A DNA stretch of 64,000 nt. Origin: Colias croceus. Taxonomy: Eukaryota; Arthropoda; Insecta; Lepidoptera; Pieridae. The translations under genes were made by a program, and so were the position numbers. Below, one piece after another: positions 1-14,200 of this stretch. A model generated the notes under the pieces. It did no database searches, had not been told where the DNA came from, and was given only the letters and a program-made list of their open reading frames with translations. The stretch's first letter is position 1. The number at the start of each line of letters is the position of its first letter. The stretch is from assembly GCF_905220415.1 (NCBI RefSeq), contig NC_059539.1, positions 7,378,001 through 7,442,000 of the forward strand. Reading direction: 5' to 3'.

Positions 1-804
1 ATAAGTAAGTATGTATTAATATTAAGCTTACACTCGCATCTGTGGCACATTCTAATACATATACATTTTCTAAACCGTCGCAGATCTCTTAATAGGAAAA
101 CTGTGTACTTGTGAAAAAACCACTCATCCTCCTTTTTATATTATTCTTTACATGAAACATTATATCAGACAGTATTTCACTCCAAATGTGTTTATATAAC
201 TTATAAAGCAAAATAACTATAGTGAAATTACATAACATTAAAAAGTAGTGGGTGGATAAAGTAATAAGTCTTTGGAACTTACCTTAACCGAAATAACAGC
301 AACTTTTCAAACACTATTTATTATAATACAAGCTAAGCGATACACCCTTTGTACGAGGTGCATTCCCAGCAAAACTCCATCGGCCAAAGAAAGTATGAGA
401 GCGCAGTCGATGTATTGCAATATTGAACATAACTCTATCCAACATTGCTATGCGATTAGAATTTAGGAATTTAGTTACGGTCGTGGACACAATTTGCACA
501 CGAGCCATGATTGTTTCCGCGGCGAATACCACGTGATAGGCGTAAAACTCGAATGTAATGGCAGCCCGACACGTTCCGATCCCAAATTGTTTAATAACTA
601 CCCTCACGCCTACATACATTTGTAAATTAAACTTGCAACAATTTAATTAGGTTATCTGTCCGGTTATAACTTGATATATTCTTCTTTGTTTGTTTGTATA
701 ACTCGATTTAGTTAAATTCAAACATTTGTTCGTGTAATCGTTTCTGTTCTTGTTTATCTTTCGATGATATCGTTGTAGAGAACTTTACTTTTATTCTATT
801 TAAA

Positions 805-1121
805 TCTATACATATTATAATAAATCTGTAGAAGGGTCAATTCTGTACATTGAAAATATTGAAAAAATAAATAGCAGGGGGTGTTACTGGATCGATACCA
901 AGCCCAAATATGTGTTTAATAAAATTTTTGTCTGTCTGTCTGTCTGTATGTTCAGGCATCACGTGAAAACTAACGGTTCGATTTCGATGAAACCTGGTAT
1001 AATTATACCTTATTATCCTGGGCATAAAATAGTATACTTTTTATCCCGGAAAAATACGTAGAAAAAAAATCTTAATTTTTCTTAATTTTTCCGCGCGGAC
1101 GGAGTCGCGGGCGGAAGCTAG
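805..1121 (+). mobile_element. Lep1-type non-autonomous Helitron
   Basis: It starts TCTATACATATTATAATAAA after an A and ends in a GC-rich inverted stretch (CGCG...CGCG) followed by CTAG and a T. This is the Helitron pattern of insertion between A and T. A (TCTG)n microsatellite sits inside near 931-947. No coding capacity. A degraded relative appears near 27865-28070. Confidence 0.7.
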
Positions 1122-4100
1122 TTTTAAATAAGAATTTATATAGTGTCCAGCACTTTAATAATTAGATATTAAATTGATTAACAAATTCTTCTTTACGCCA
1201 ACATTTCTATTTTAATATTCGTAAACCATACCGCTATTAAAAAGCAGTTCAGAGAGGCCATCAATTTATATTAAAATATTACGTTTTGTGTTTCGTTTTA
1301 TAAATATTTATATTAAAATATTTATCTTTGAAAATGAATTTTAATTTTCCCTTAGATTCAAGCCACGTCTGAAACTCTGGATAATCTTGATTTATACGTA
1401 AACTAAATCCGTCCATTAATGTTCCGTCCTAAACTCCAAAAGTATCTTATTTCAATTTAATTGCAGACGATCCGCGGGTTCATATGTTGAACTTCTACAA
1501 AATTATGTTAATTTTCGTCGGCAGCTGTACCTATACCACATACACTAGTGTGTGTGATCCTAGGTACTAAATATGTTTATGTATGCACAGAGTAATTCTC
1601 TATTGAGATTTGAACTCGGAACTAGCTTTCACATACATATAATTTGGGTGCTATTGTTTACCAAACTAAACTTTCCAATGCAAATATAACTGATGAATTG
1701 TACACAAATTCAACTCAGTAATGAGATATGTAATCAGCAAAGTGCGTTACCTAATACATGTTTGTCCATAGTAATTTGCAAGGAAATGTGTGTTTACTGG
1801 GATTGCTTTTGTCGGTGCGACAATATTATTAATATTAATGCAATATACGAATGTATTCGTACTCGTTTAACACTTCTAAAGTCATGAATTATTCACGAAA
1901 AAGTAAGTTGGTGCGCTGTTACCATAAACAACCAGAAATAGGTATGAATAATGTACTTCTATATAATATATTGCCTATGAATACTGACAGATATAAACAT
2001 AGGTACCTACATATTACAGGTATCGATGTGTCACACTTTTACGACATAAACAATATGTTACAATATAAACAAGTTGTAACTTTACCGGTTTAACTATGAT
2101 TTACTGCAGTCGTACTAGGGTTTCATGTGCTTATTTCACGGTTAATTAATTCTCAACCAAGAACATTAAGAACCTTAACATTTACCTTAAGGTGGTTAAC
2201 CTGAACATTAAGAAATAGCGAAGACAAACATTAAAAACAGGAAAGGCTTGCCATTTAAAAAGCGAAAATAAACTAGAAAGTGACAATTTAATTTGAACAA
2301 AGCTTTACTAGCTTTCCACTGAAAAGGAATGTGAGATACAATAAAAAGTAATGATGCGTACGGAAGCCGGATTGTAATGATGCTCCTTTCCCTGTAGGTA
2401 CATTGCCACATGGCTCATTAATCCAATTCCCCCGAAAGTGAACCAAAGAGTAGTTGATGCAAATGCGATGAGCCGATCATATTTAAATTTTCCCAATGGC
2501 ACCAGCCCAATGTACATAAATCAAAGGAACCTTCGTTCACACTTCCCCTTGAATTTAAATAGGCTCCCATGCACTATCTGCTGATTTACGGCCTACTTCA
2601 GGAATGGTTTTTCTTTGATTTATTTCGCGACCCGCACGAAACTTATTGGGACACGTCTGATATTTATAACATTCCCAGAGAGCGCAACTCAATTAGCAGA
2701 AGAAAGGATACGTGTATATCTTCGGACAAATTATGGTAATCGTATTCGCCGGTACGTATTAACGGCTTTCTACGCGAATTGCGACTTATTTAAACGGCTA
2801 TTAACAGCTCTCTGTGTAACGCGAAGAGATTTACGTGAAAACCCTTGCATTACACAGGTGATTTCATTCATTATTCTTCATTTGAGTGAACTTAATTAAT
2901 TCAATTAAGGCCTTCAGGAACACTTTTGGGATAATTGTGAGTTCTCATGATTTCACTAACTTGATACCTTTCGTTTTCAAATTGTTCATTAAATTCAACG
3001 TGTAATAAAAAAGAAAATAATAATAAAGCGTAAAACAGTATCAGAATAATTATTATACTTTGCTAATTTGCTCTCATAACATGTACAGGCTGTTTTTACA
3101 ATATAATTTTTATAAAATATTTTCGTGTAATAATAATTTATCTAGAACTACCAATTACCGTATTAACGTCAATTATGAAGGAATATTAGGTGCTTTTTAG
3201 TAATTATATTGTCTAATGGAGCTGGGAAATAATTTTTGATCTATGCTTTGTCAGACAAAAGGTTTAAATATCAGTTCCTACACAGTTCCTACAATAATCA
3301 AATCCATATGCATAATAACAAATTTTCAACCTAGATAAAGCCCGAAATGACAAACGTTATTTCAATCGTAATTTCAATATTAGCCATTAAGCAGTTGATT
3401 TCTCTCTATAAATATGTACCTACCTATCTAGCTTTTGTGACGATGATATAATTTTTAAATGAATATCTAATAAACAAACGAAATCTTTTTCAATTGTACT
3501 ATATAAAGTGCAGAAATAAAAATCGAAGTCGAAGACCGAAGTCGAACACAACAGACGCCCAAATATCCGGATGTATTTGCGGAATATTGTGCGAGCTGGA
3601 AACCGAGTAGCGCGAGGGGCTCTGCAAATAGTGGCATATCCCTGTAATATCTCTCGTATGTGAAACGGTCTATAAAATCTAAATAAACATTTTGCGGTCA
3701 GTTGAAAACTGAGCAATTCAAAAAATTCGCGAGTGAGTTTAGTGTTCCTGCGCGAATTCATCACTTATGTAACGACATGAAAACATCGGTGTATGTTACC
3801 CCAAAGCTCCTGGCTCGCGTCCAACTAACTGTTATTTTGACTATTTGGCAAAAAGCTGCTTTGTAAAACGTTTAAATCAACAGGTCAAAATAAATCGGAA
3901 TTCAACTTAATGTTACACAAATTTGCGTGCTTCACTCAATCAAAATATTATGAGTTGGAGCTAGGGTCTCGTATTGGGAAATATGAGCCTAAAACAACGA
4001 ATTAATATTCTCCTTGAACCTTGGATTAAATAAACTGTTATGGCGCTTTGTCTTATCTTGATTTTGGGTTAAGTTTACGTTTCGCCATGTATTTTATGTA

Positions 4101-6997
4101 TGGAATCCTAGTTCAGCACCTTTGCGTTGGGTCGCTAATAGCCTCTGTTATAGAGGTAGGTATAAAGTGTGGATAACGTATTTAATTAATGGTTGAAAGT
4201 TTATTTATGATGGTTGTAATTTTATTTTTCAATCATATATTTGAAAAAAATGAACCAAGTAAAATAGAAAAGACTTCCCGTATTTCTGTTAATTATCATT
4301 TACCTAAAGTGCACTATCAATAACTATAACCTCTTTTAGTGTCAAAGTGAATATTAAAACATTTATCTCGTATAACTCCATTTATTCCAAACTATATCGC
4401 ATTTTCCCGGATTCAATACCTATAAAATATCAATACAATCCTAAAAAGCACTATAGAAAAATATTTTTCTGCTATTGAAACAATATCCTTTTTTATTAAC
4501 ACAAAAATGAAACTCTACGTGACCTTTCGATATAGGTTTTAAAAGGAAATTTATATTTAACGAAATAACCATTTACTTTAATATTTTTCATATAAAAGGC
4601 ATTTTGAAATATTAATAAACCATAACTTTAAAGAGAATTTAGTACATTTTCTTACCATTGATATGGAATTGTTCATAACATTAATAAAACAAAGCGTCGT
4701 AAATTGCAAAGAACGAAAGAATTATTTAACAGAATCTAACGAACCATATTCGGTCCGTCAGCCAACATCCGCTTCCAAAATAGCTCCCCTGACTCAGCGG
4801 CATAGTCCATAACAAAACCAGGAAACACTTATTTTTACTCTTTCATATCCCACTTTGCCAAGTTGACAATAAAGCCACCGCTTATTACAGCTATGCGAGC
4901 AAAAATGCTACAACGGCTGATTTTTATTGTTTTCGAAATATATTTTAGGTCTGAGAAATATTTTTACAAGCTAATAGATTGGCAATAATGGGCAATGTAT
5001 ACGAAAATAAATGAATTTTTGGTAAAGCTACAAAACTCAATGTGTATGAAACATATTTCGCGTGGTTGGATTAAATATTGGGGTTGTCAAGCTCATGAAA
5101 TATAGATAGTATGTTGGATTATGAACATTAATATTAACTCCTTTGTTTCCATCAAATGTTACTTAGTATTAATGGGATACCGAATTATGCGTGGAGATTG
5201 GGTGATTTCAAGCTAACTATGTTAAGTCCAATATTAGCATGAAAACACAATATTTCATCGATGCCGGCTTGTTTATATCCTTCTTAAGCCACTATACTTT
5301 TAATAACCTTATTATTCTGGTAGCTATTTGAGCTCAGCTTTTTCCCTCAGCAAAGTAATAAAGTGTATATAAGATTTAGTTAACAAAGAATAATATAATG
5401 ATGAAAGATGCTGATGAAAGATCACTGTTAAAGGCATTTTTCTTTTATTACTCTATATGAAGGTAAGGTTATAAAAGGCTTCACAGAAACATTATATAAT
5501 ATACGTAGGTACCTATTGTATATATTCACAGAATCCTACCTTTCATTGCGGATTTCAGTAAAAAATACGGTCGTTAAACGTTACCAGTACCTATGTATAA
5601 AACTTCCCGTTGTATTGCAGTTTCAACGTAACAGAAACTAAACTTACTTCGGCAACGTTCAAACTATTTATCTTATTTTGCGGTATCGCCTTGCACACAG
5701 AAGAACATAGAATAGTCGTAATCTTAAATAGCTCAAAATAATTTTCAATGTATAAGTAGGTATATTTTTATTTTTCATAATCAATGCGACATAAATGTTA
5801 CGAACAAACTTATAAGACTTTAGATATTAAAATAAAACTAATATAAAGTAATTCATGTGTATGAAGAATCACTGAAGTAGAGCTTGAAAAGAAGTGTGAT
5901 TTACAGCGAGGACCACCGCTCGTGCATTATTGAAAACGTGCCTTGTTGAAAGAAAAATCGCGTTTTGACGTCCCCTGTAAGATTTATGACTTTCATTCAT
6001 TCCACTGTAATAAATGGCAATTAGACTCATCCTTTATGAGCTGCTTGAATTGATTATATAAGACCTCGATTTAGATAAAGAAAAAGTGTTGATGTTAAAT
6101 AATAAAATATATAACAGTACTCTAAACGAAACTTAAAAACAGTACAATTATTATCTATAAAGCACACAGTCATAATAGAATCGTACGTAACGTTATACAG
6201 CCATAAACGCTTATTAATCACCTAATATAAGATATAGACGTATCATCCAATAAATCATTTGTCCGCATAATTTCCTGATAAATGCCTGCTGCTAACATTG
6301 ATAGAAGATAATGGAGAGTCGAAAGCGATTGGTCGGGGACTATAACAAAAGATGCCTTGTTATCACCCATTAGTGCTGTCATTAGACTGCCTCGTTGGAA
6401 GTGCACTCACACTTATATAGCCACTTCAAGGGAAGTCGTGTTATCATTACAGAAGCCACTAACATCTATGCACTTTATTGATCATGTTTTAATGCTCTAA
6501 CCACGAAGATTCGAGCGTATTCACTCAATCGCTGACTTGAAAGCTATTTTCCTAATGTGAATGTGTTTGAGAACTTCAAGCCTGTTGATCTTGTATAACC
6601 TACTCGCTTTAAGTTTCTGCTTTGCTTACGGCAACGCCTAGAACTAAAGTCATAAATATCAATTTATTCCGGATGAAAACTTTATTCACAAATGTCTTAA
6701 ACTATACGCTTCGTTGTGGTTGTGTTAAACGGAATGAAATTCAACTATGAAGGGAGGCAAGAGGGTGTGCTTCTTTATACGCCAATTAGTCTGAGAATAC
6801 AGTGCTCATTCATTACAAACCGTGCGTTGACGATAAGTCGCTGCGTACACAATATCGCTACTCAGTACATACATTGCGTACGCAATTATATTAACTTTAT
6901 TACACCCACCAGGGTCTTGAGTTAAACGGCACGATATAAAATTTGCATAACGTATTTAAAATTACATTAGATTTGGAAGACGTCAGTGAAGCTCTTT

Positions 6998-7037
6998 GTT
7001 AAAGTACAAATGTTATTGTTAAAGTACAAATGTTATT
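6998..7037. repeat. Two-copy 20-bp tandem repeat
   Basis: The unit GTTAAAGTACAAATGTTATT is present twice, back to back and perfect. It lies in a CadN intron; no function is visible. Confidence 0.9.
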
Positions 7038-8162
7038 AAATTGAAAACTTATCTCCTTCAGATTGTCGTTTGAGTGTTAATAAAGCTTAAAAATATTTAT
7101 CTGTTTGTTCTGTCATATTTTTGTTGTAAAATATTTATAGACTGGTTTGTAAGATAAAAATATCGTTCATAATCGAGCAGATCTTATCATTATTATAGGT
7201 AATCGTTGGCGGAATCCAGAACCTTCATACATTACCGGACCTTATCTAGAAATCCCGAACATTTCTAGTAGTGGAAATCCGATTACTATTTAACCAAGAT
7301 ACACGGAAAGTGTGTGGTCCCCGCTCATTCCTAACCACCTAAAGTCACCTTCTTTCTGGCTTCTAATTTTCAAACTCCAATAAGGAACTTTGTTAAAGTA
7401 ATCACAACAAATGAATTATTTTCCTTCTTTTGTAACATACCCATTACGGTGTTGCCCAAATCTTTCTCTAAATAACTTATTTCCTTGCGGAATGAATAAT
7501 GCATGTGTGAATCTGAATGAAAGGAAATAAGAACAGTTTATGAACAAACAATAATTATAGTGGAGAATTTTAGTTTAGTTGACATATTTTGTGCATCACA
7601 CATTTATAGAGGATTGTAGAATGAGATTATGTGCTATATTTTTATCAATCTTTTAAAAGTTAATGTATCCATACATAGTCTAACCAGGCACAGATACCAT
7701 GCCAACGATCATATTACTTCTGACAGTTAAGTCGTAAATCTGAAAAGAATTCAATTTTTCACGACCCACTCAATACGAGAATGTAGGTACTCACGTCGTT
7801 TAAAGAAAGCGCTATAATATTTCAAACCGATTTTGTGCGCTGAAGCGTTAAGTTTTTCAAGTTATTTAAGGATCTCGTATACTTAAGATTTCTTCTCATA
7901 TTTTCAGTATTGAGAGCTTTGTGAATGTCAATGTTTAAGATAAATGGCGGTCTTAAATAAAAATCTCGAGAATATTCTTTATTTAAACAATAAAAATGCA
8001 GACAGTTTGAATTTAGTTCTTAATGCTGCATAACAACGTTGCACTCGGATTAATGATTTTTATAACTAGCGTAATTGGGACAATTTCTATTTGAAATTAT
8101 TTTTTCAGTAAAATAACATCCATTGTCAATTATATAATTATTATACAGAACTTTTGTTACAG

Positions 8163-8278
8163 CATCGCGTATTCGATACGAGATCACGAGCGGGAACATA
8201 GGCGGTGCTTTCGCCGTCAAGAACATGACTGGCGCCATCTATGTAGCGGGGGCGCTCGACTATGAAACTAGGAAAAGG
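8163..8278 (+). CDS. CadN: CadN cadherin-repeat exon (constitutive)
   Basis: 116 nt: two bases complete a codon from the upstream exon, then 38 codons beginning [16 protein letters not shown] and ending LDYETRKR, phase 0 at the donor (AGG|GTGAGT). It encodes the middle of a cadherin repeat (LDYE motif). It splices in phase to either alternative exon downstream. The acceptor is TTTTGTTACAG. Confidence 0.93.
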
Positions 8279-11200
8279 GTGAGTATCGGAAAGTTTTCAA
8301 TTTGCATAGTAATTTATTGTTTTTCAGCGCACAGATATATTTCAAAGCGTTGATCGCAGATGCGCTATAAATTTAAAACGTACAAATTAAGCAATACGTA
8401 TGTATTTTTTTATAAATATATAAGGTAAAATCCTAAAGAAATCACTGAATAGACAATAGACATACCATAGGATTCGAGAAAGGAATTCTTTTATTCGCCA
8501 GCAAAACAATGTTGTTTAAATGCGCATCGCATCGCTAGAATTTATCGGGTTCCGTTAAACAAATTAAAAATTATCCAACAAACGCTAAGAACTAATTTTG
8601 CAGTGAACTGAGCGGGTTAAATTGTGAAACAAAGTGTTTGCCCGTTGGCGAGGTGGTCCGGACTAGCGGGCGAGTCGTGCGCTCGGCAATACCCAGCTAT
8701 CATAAGATCCCTCTTTGTTATCCCAGAAGAAGTTTCGTCGAACTTTCCGCGAGATAAATAATTTAATCTTTAATACCCATTTAAGCAAGCCGGCTCAGAG
8801 CTCCTACCAAAGGCCGGATTGCTATTAAATTGCAGATCCTCACAGAGCTTAAATGGATGTAAACCATTTTATTTTCCAGGCTTCTTTTCGCTTTTATCCC
8901 GGTATAAATACAAAATAAATGCCTACAATTTTGTCGGTCGCGACAATATTACATTTTTCACAGCAGGTGTAATAAATGAAAGATATATACGATAATGAAA
9001 TCTAAACTTTTATTACAAGTAATATACTTTTTGAAATAAAAATATACAGACTAACATACACTACGACAGCAGCAGCAACTGTTGTAATGATGCAAATGAA
9101 GAATAAACCCCTTATATTTTGTTCAGTGTAATTATATTCACCATTTAATATTAATGATATTGAAATGCATTAAAATTTAAATTCACTTAAGCATAAACGA
9201 GTTGCTACAGTAAGTCTAATTATTATGAAGTCTGAATCCGTTTTTATTTTCATATGTTTTCCTTTTAGAATAGGTGTTTTAGAATTCAAAGTGTTTTATG
9301 GCAGGGAATGGTAGAAAACGACAGTTCTAACTTTTGAAACGCGTGAGATGACTTTTGAAACAAACATTTCCTGCATTGCCGAGGAAATTACTGAGCGACA
9401 CTGACAGATGATACCAATAACTTGCCCGGGCCCAGCCACAATGCTTGCACAACCACTCTTTCGTTCAACATGACGTGGCCTGAGTACTAAACATTTAATA
9501 AGACGTATCACTCGAATCACTACCAGATTTCTACGTGTATCTTTCGGAATATTGAATTCTAAAATTCAAAAATATTTACTTAATTTCTTGACAGAAAAAG
9601 TTATAATTACCAGCAACTGAACATGTTAACGTAACTTACGAATCAAAAGAAAATTCAAAGTAATCAAACCTCTGTGAAGCGTTTTTCGAGTTCGTTTTAC
9701 GTAATTTTACTCAAATAAACTTTTTTAATTACTTCGTTAATCATAATTAAGATTAGTCATTATGAAAGTTAAATAAGTTTTAATTATATCTATATATACC
9801 CTACCTTATATTTAAATTTGAATAGTATACCGATGTAATATTTTAACTTAGTAAACTATAGATAGTTATATTGTTACTAACAAATTTCACCCATTGCTGC
9901 CGTAAATACACGTGGACAGTACGAGCTGAAGTTAGCCGCATCAGACAACCTGAAGGAAAACTACACCACAGTTGTGATTCATGTGAAGGATGTCAACGAT
10001 AATCCCCCCGTGTTCGAGAGACCCACATATCGAACCCAAATCACAGAAGAAGACGACCGCAATCTTCCCAAACGTGTGCTACAGGTCCGCTTAGTGACGA
10101 TAGACGGCCTCATTCGATTCTTGATAGCACCGTTCATCATTATTTTTCGGAACGTTAAGCTTTAAAAAGAATCGTATGAGGTTATATTTCTCATGCGTGG
10201 GTTGAAATAGATGTTTGTTCGTTTTGCATGGCATGAATTTTTCGAAACCTTACTTTTTGTTGTAGTATCGTTCGACAGCTAGTGTGTTCTTTTTTTAGCA
10301 ATTGCATCCACGCAATTTTTCCATGTGCAAAACAACAGAGCGTCCTCGAATGGCGCTGCAGCGTTTATTATGTTACGTTTTGTATTATTTCTTGGTTGTT
10401 AAATCCACTACGAGCATAAACATTTTATAAAAGAAAATCTGAAAATACTCTTTTTCGCTGAAACATAAGCGCTCGATATTGAAATTACCATCGGACTATA
10501 TTGGATCGAACGCGACAATTCCGCCATATCTAGTGATATTCATTGAGCCGCGTGATATTCTCTTTTACTATAAAGAGTTTTAACAATCGCTTTGATTCCC
10601 CACACCATTCCCCACACGCTCGAGAACCGTACATTTAAATACATCGGACTTCAATGTAAAAATGAAAAGTGCGAGCCTGGATTTCGTTAGCAACAAATGT
10701 GTTACATAGGTATTATGTTATTTTGGAAAGTTGTACCTAGTTTTAATCTTTAGTTGACTGAATAAACAGGAAATAAGACATTTTATATCTACAGGTAGAA
10801 TTTATTTATGTCTAACCAACTATTAATTCTTTATAAGAGGGATCATTGCAACTAAAATGTGTACTGTATTGTGTCAACAATCCTTGCCTATTTTCTTTCT
10901 AATACTTATATTCTAATACACTAAACATTAAAAGATAGACTTCAAAAATATTATATGACTCTATTTATATGTAAAACATATGTTTAATCAATATAAATAT
11001 CCTGCAGAGTTTTAATACGAACTCTAACTTCGATGTTTGCCGACATCAATATTCAAAAGCAAAGTTTAGCATTCATGCTCTAGTGTGCTCCTCTGTTTGA
11101 CTTTAATATTTAAGCTTATACAGTAAATTACCGTGTTTATGTATGTAACATAACCCTTTGTTTTATTAAAATAAAATAACATTATACTTCAATTACATTT

Positions 11201-14200
11201 GATTTGTTCGACGTTAAATAAATAAAAGCGATTTAGCGTCGCGTTTAAAGGTCGTTCATCAACAACATTTGCGTATCAAGGATTAGGGATATTTTTAACC
11301 CTACATAAATATTCAAAAGAGACGTACAATTAAATTATTTAAGTAGCTACATTACTATGGAATACAAATGGATCCTAATTGATTTAAAAATAATATGGAT
11401 ATTTAATATCGAATTTTGTATTTTGCTTTAGCCTAAAACAATTCTCACAAATAGCAAATAGATTAGCGTCTTGGACGAAAATAGAACACGTACAAAAATA
11501 TTTTAAATGGAATCAAAATGGAACACATTCCCGTATTATATTTCTATGTTCACGGTACTACGCCACACACACGAATCAAGTAATCCTCAACAAACATTGG
11601 GCTAGATAGAGCACGTTTCTTTAACACACATGGACAGTAGGACATTCAAACTTTGACACAAATAGGATCAAATAAGATCAGACACATGAAAGAAGAAAGA
11701 CTAGTATTGCATGAGCATGTTGGCTAATGCGTGCGTGTGCGCAGTACGAGTTGACGCTGGTGGCGTCCGACGGGCGGAACGAGAACTCGACGCGCGTGGT
11801 GGTCCACGTCCTAGATATCAACGACCTCCCGCCCCGGTTCACCCGCAGTGCCTATGTCACCCAGGCCCTCGAGGAAACCGGACCCTACCCCCACTCCCTT
11901 ATACAGGTTTTGTTTTGTTTTATTTTTATTTTGATTTTATATTTCGCAGAGTACTGGTATTATATTTAATGGTTAGTGGGATTGGTTAAAAATTAAACAT
12001 TTTTGTATATTATAAGAAAGGTTTCTATGTACATATTACAAGATACTTGTAAATAAGGGACTAATAAAATGAGTAGTTGAATTTATAGCGGAAAATGGAG
12101 ATTTTTTTTTCTAAACAAAAGAATAACATTACTTTAACTTATCAAATGGGCGAGGTTCTAGATTAACCCATTGTTAAACATTTATTTTTATACGGTTATG
12201 TAGTTTTACAAGGTACCAATTTTATTATTAGACTGTATACAGGGTTAGTTTTCAATGACCGGCCAAATTTTCAGAAATGGTTCAGAATCGATAACATTTT
12301 CGATCTAATGAAAAAAAAAAACGTTTTTTTTTTTAATTAGATTTCATTCCTGTCCGCCACTAAAAAGCGAACGTGTGGACATTACAAAAGCACAATTCAG
12401 TTCAACAAACTAGATAGGTAGAAGCACACACATAAATTTGGCGATGCGCGCACGCACACAAGTGCATTGATTATCGCGTGTTTACGATTTAGGAAATTTT
12501 TAAGACATTTTCAAATGAATGCTATTATTATTTTTTTTTTATTCGACAATAATATTTCAAATGTACCTTTGGTTTAATATCTAGATCTTAATTTTTTAGC
12601 TGGTCATTGAAAACTAACCCTGTATAACCGAGAAAAGTCTCTGCGAAATATTTTATTTCTGTGACACTTGTCATCAGAATTTATGTTTATTTATTCTTTA
12701 TTTTCAAGTTATTATTTTCTTAAATACAACTGTTTTTAAAAAATCTAGAACCGTGTAACATGTGTCCCATTATTATTTATTCACTCCCCTTCCGTATCTG
12801 AAATTCTAACAAAACTTTTCGCTCTATTATAGCTTGCGGTGATTTATAGATTACTAACTGTATCTTAGGATTCATTTCTCCTATAAAGTACATTCAAAGT
12901 ATATATTTAATCTTATCCTGTAAAAAGTTTTCTTTTAATCCAAGTAAAATACTTAGAATGGGTGAATGTGGTAAGTATGCATAAAATTGCGTGGATTGGT
13001 GCTTCATTGTGTAGTTAGAAGGTTTTATTTTTTTTTTATTTCAATGTCTTTGATGCATGATTTATGTAGAAGCATCTACTTCAATGTTGAAGTCAACTGA
13101 ATCTCTTTGTTTATCTCGTTTATTTAATTAACAGCGTTCGCGAGTACCTTTTTAAACTCTTTCTTGAAAATGAAACGAATCACTGAACTGAGATTAAATA
13201 TTTCATGAAAGAAACTTTTAAATAAATTTGACTATAGAAATGGAAATGGAATCACAATAATTTGTAAAAGGTTTCAGCTTTTGAAATGTGACCTTAACTT
13301 GTGGAACAACAATAATGATTTGATGTTAAGAAGCCCACGAAAATATTTGTATAATATCTTCACAATTTGTTCACAATTGCAAAATATCTGTCTATTTTCA
13401 CACTCGTTTGAGTGTCAGACCTTTTTATATTTTAGCGAGATTCACAAATGATCCGCGTAATTACGCTAACGTCGACCCTCGTCATTTCTCCGGCTCTAGC
13501 TAGTCCGACATAATTGGAGAGTCCGACACCGGATCCCATACATTTAACGGCAATATTCGGCCAATGTACTTAATGGATCCTTAATTGATAATTATCTTGA
13601 TTGCAAATAGATATAACAAAGCGTAATATTATTTTCCACAATCAATTTGGAGCAAAATAAATTTGTAAGGCAAAATGCTGCAAAACATTTTGCAGCATTC
13701 TGCATTGACTAATTTAGTAAAGTGTTGTTCCTTTGTGAATTATATCTGTTACCTAATAACATAAGTGAATAATCTTATTTGTTTGATCATTAACAAAAGT
13801 TTTCAAACCAATTATTTGCATTTTGTATTTCTATTTGTCAGTTAGGTAATTTAAGTAAACGAAGTAAACATTTCAAACATTTCGCTTTTTTTAAACGATT
13901 TTTATGTTTTTGTGATGATTAACCGTAGCGTAAGGATAACTCATAAAATAAATTATTTCCGCCCAAACAGGTCACTGCAACTGATGGAGATAAGGATAGA
14001 CAACAAAATATAGTTTATTTTCTAACGGGACAAGGGATTGATCCAGATAATCCTTCAAATAGTAAATTCGACATTAATAGGACAACGGGAGAGATATTCG
14101 TCTTAAAGGTAAATTAAATTTATTATAGAGAATTGAAATTTCCTAAAAAAAGGAAATTGTTGTATCAATAATAATTTAGATAAGTTGAATACATTTAAGC

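Larger units (their letters stand above)
1..8162 (+). other. CadN intron (3' part of a long intron)
   Basis: AT-rich DNA ending in an acceptor (tttgttacag) at 8162. It holds a Helitron-like element at 805-1121 and a 20-bp tandem repeat at 6998-7037. I saw no stretch with cadherin-like coding in either strand; the short open frames here have no recognisable motif. Confidence 0.75.
11907..13970 (+). other. CadN intron
   Basis: Contains a 387-bp MITE (12238-12624) and a strong hairpin (13674-13699). Ends at the acceptor CCCAAACAG. Otherwise AT-rich with no recognised content. Confidence 0.7.

Noticed and set aside
314..619. 101-codon minus-strand open frame
   Set aside because: No family resemblance; lies in an intron and overlaps another random frame on the opposite strand.
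2615..2899. 94-codon open frame in the CadN intron
   Set aside because: No cadherin motif, no flanking splice pattern and no recognisable domain.
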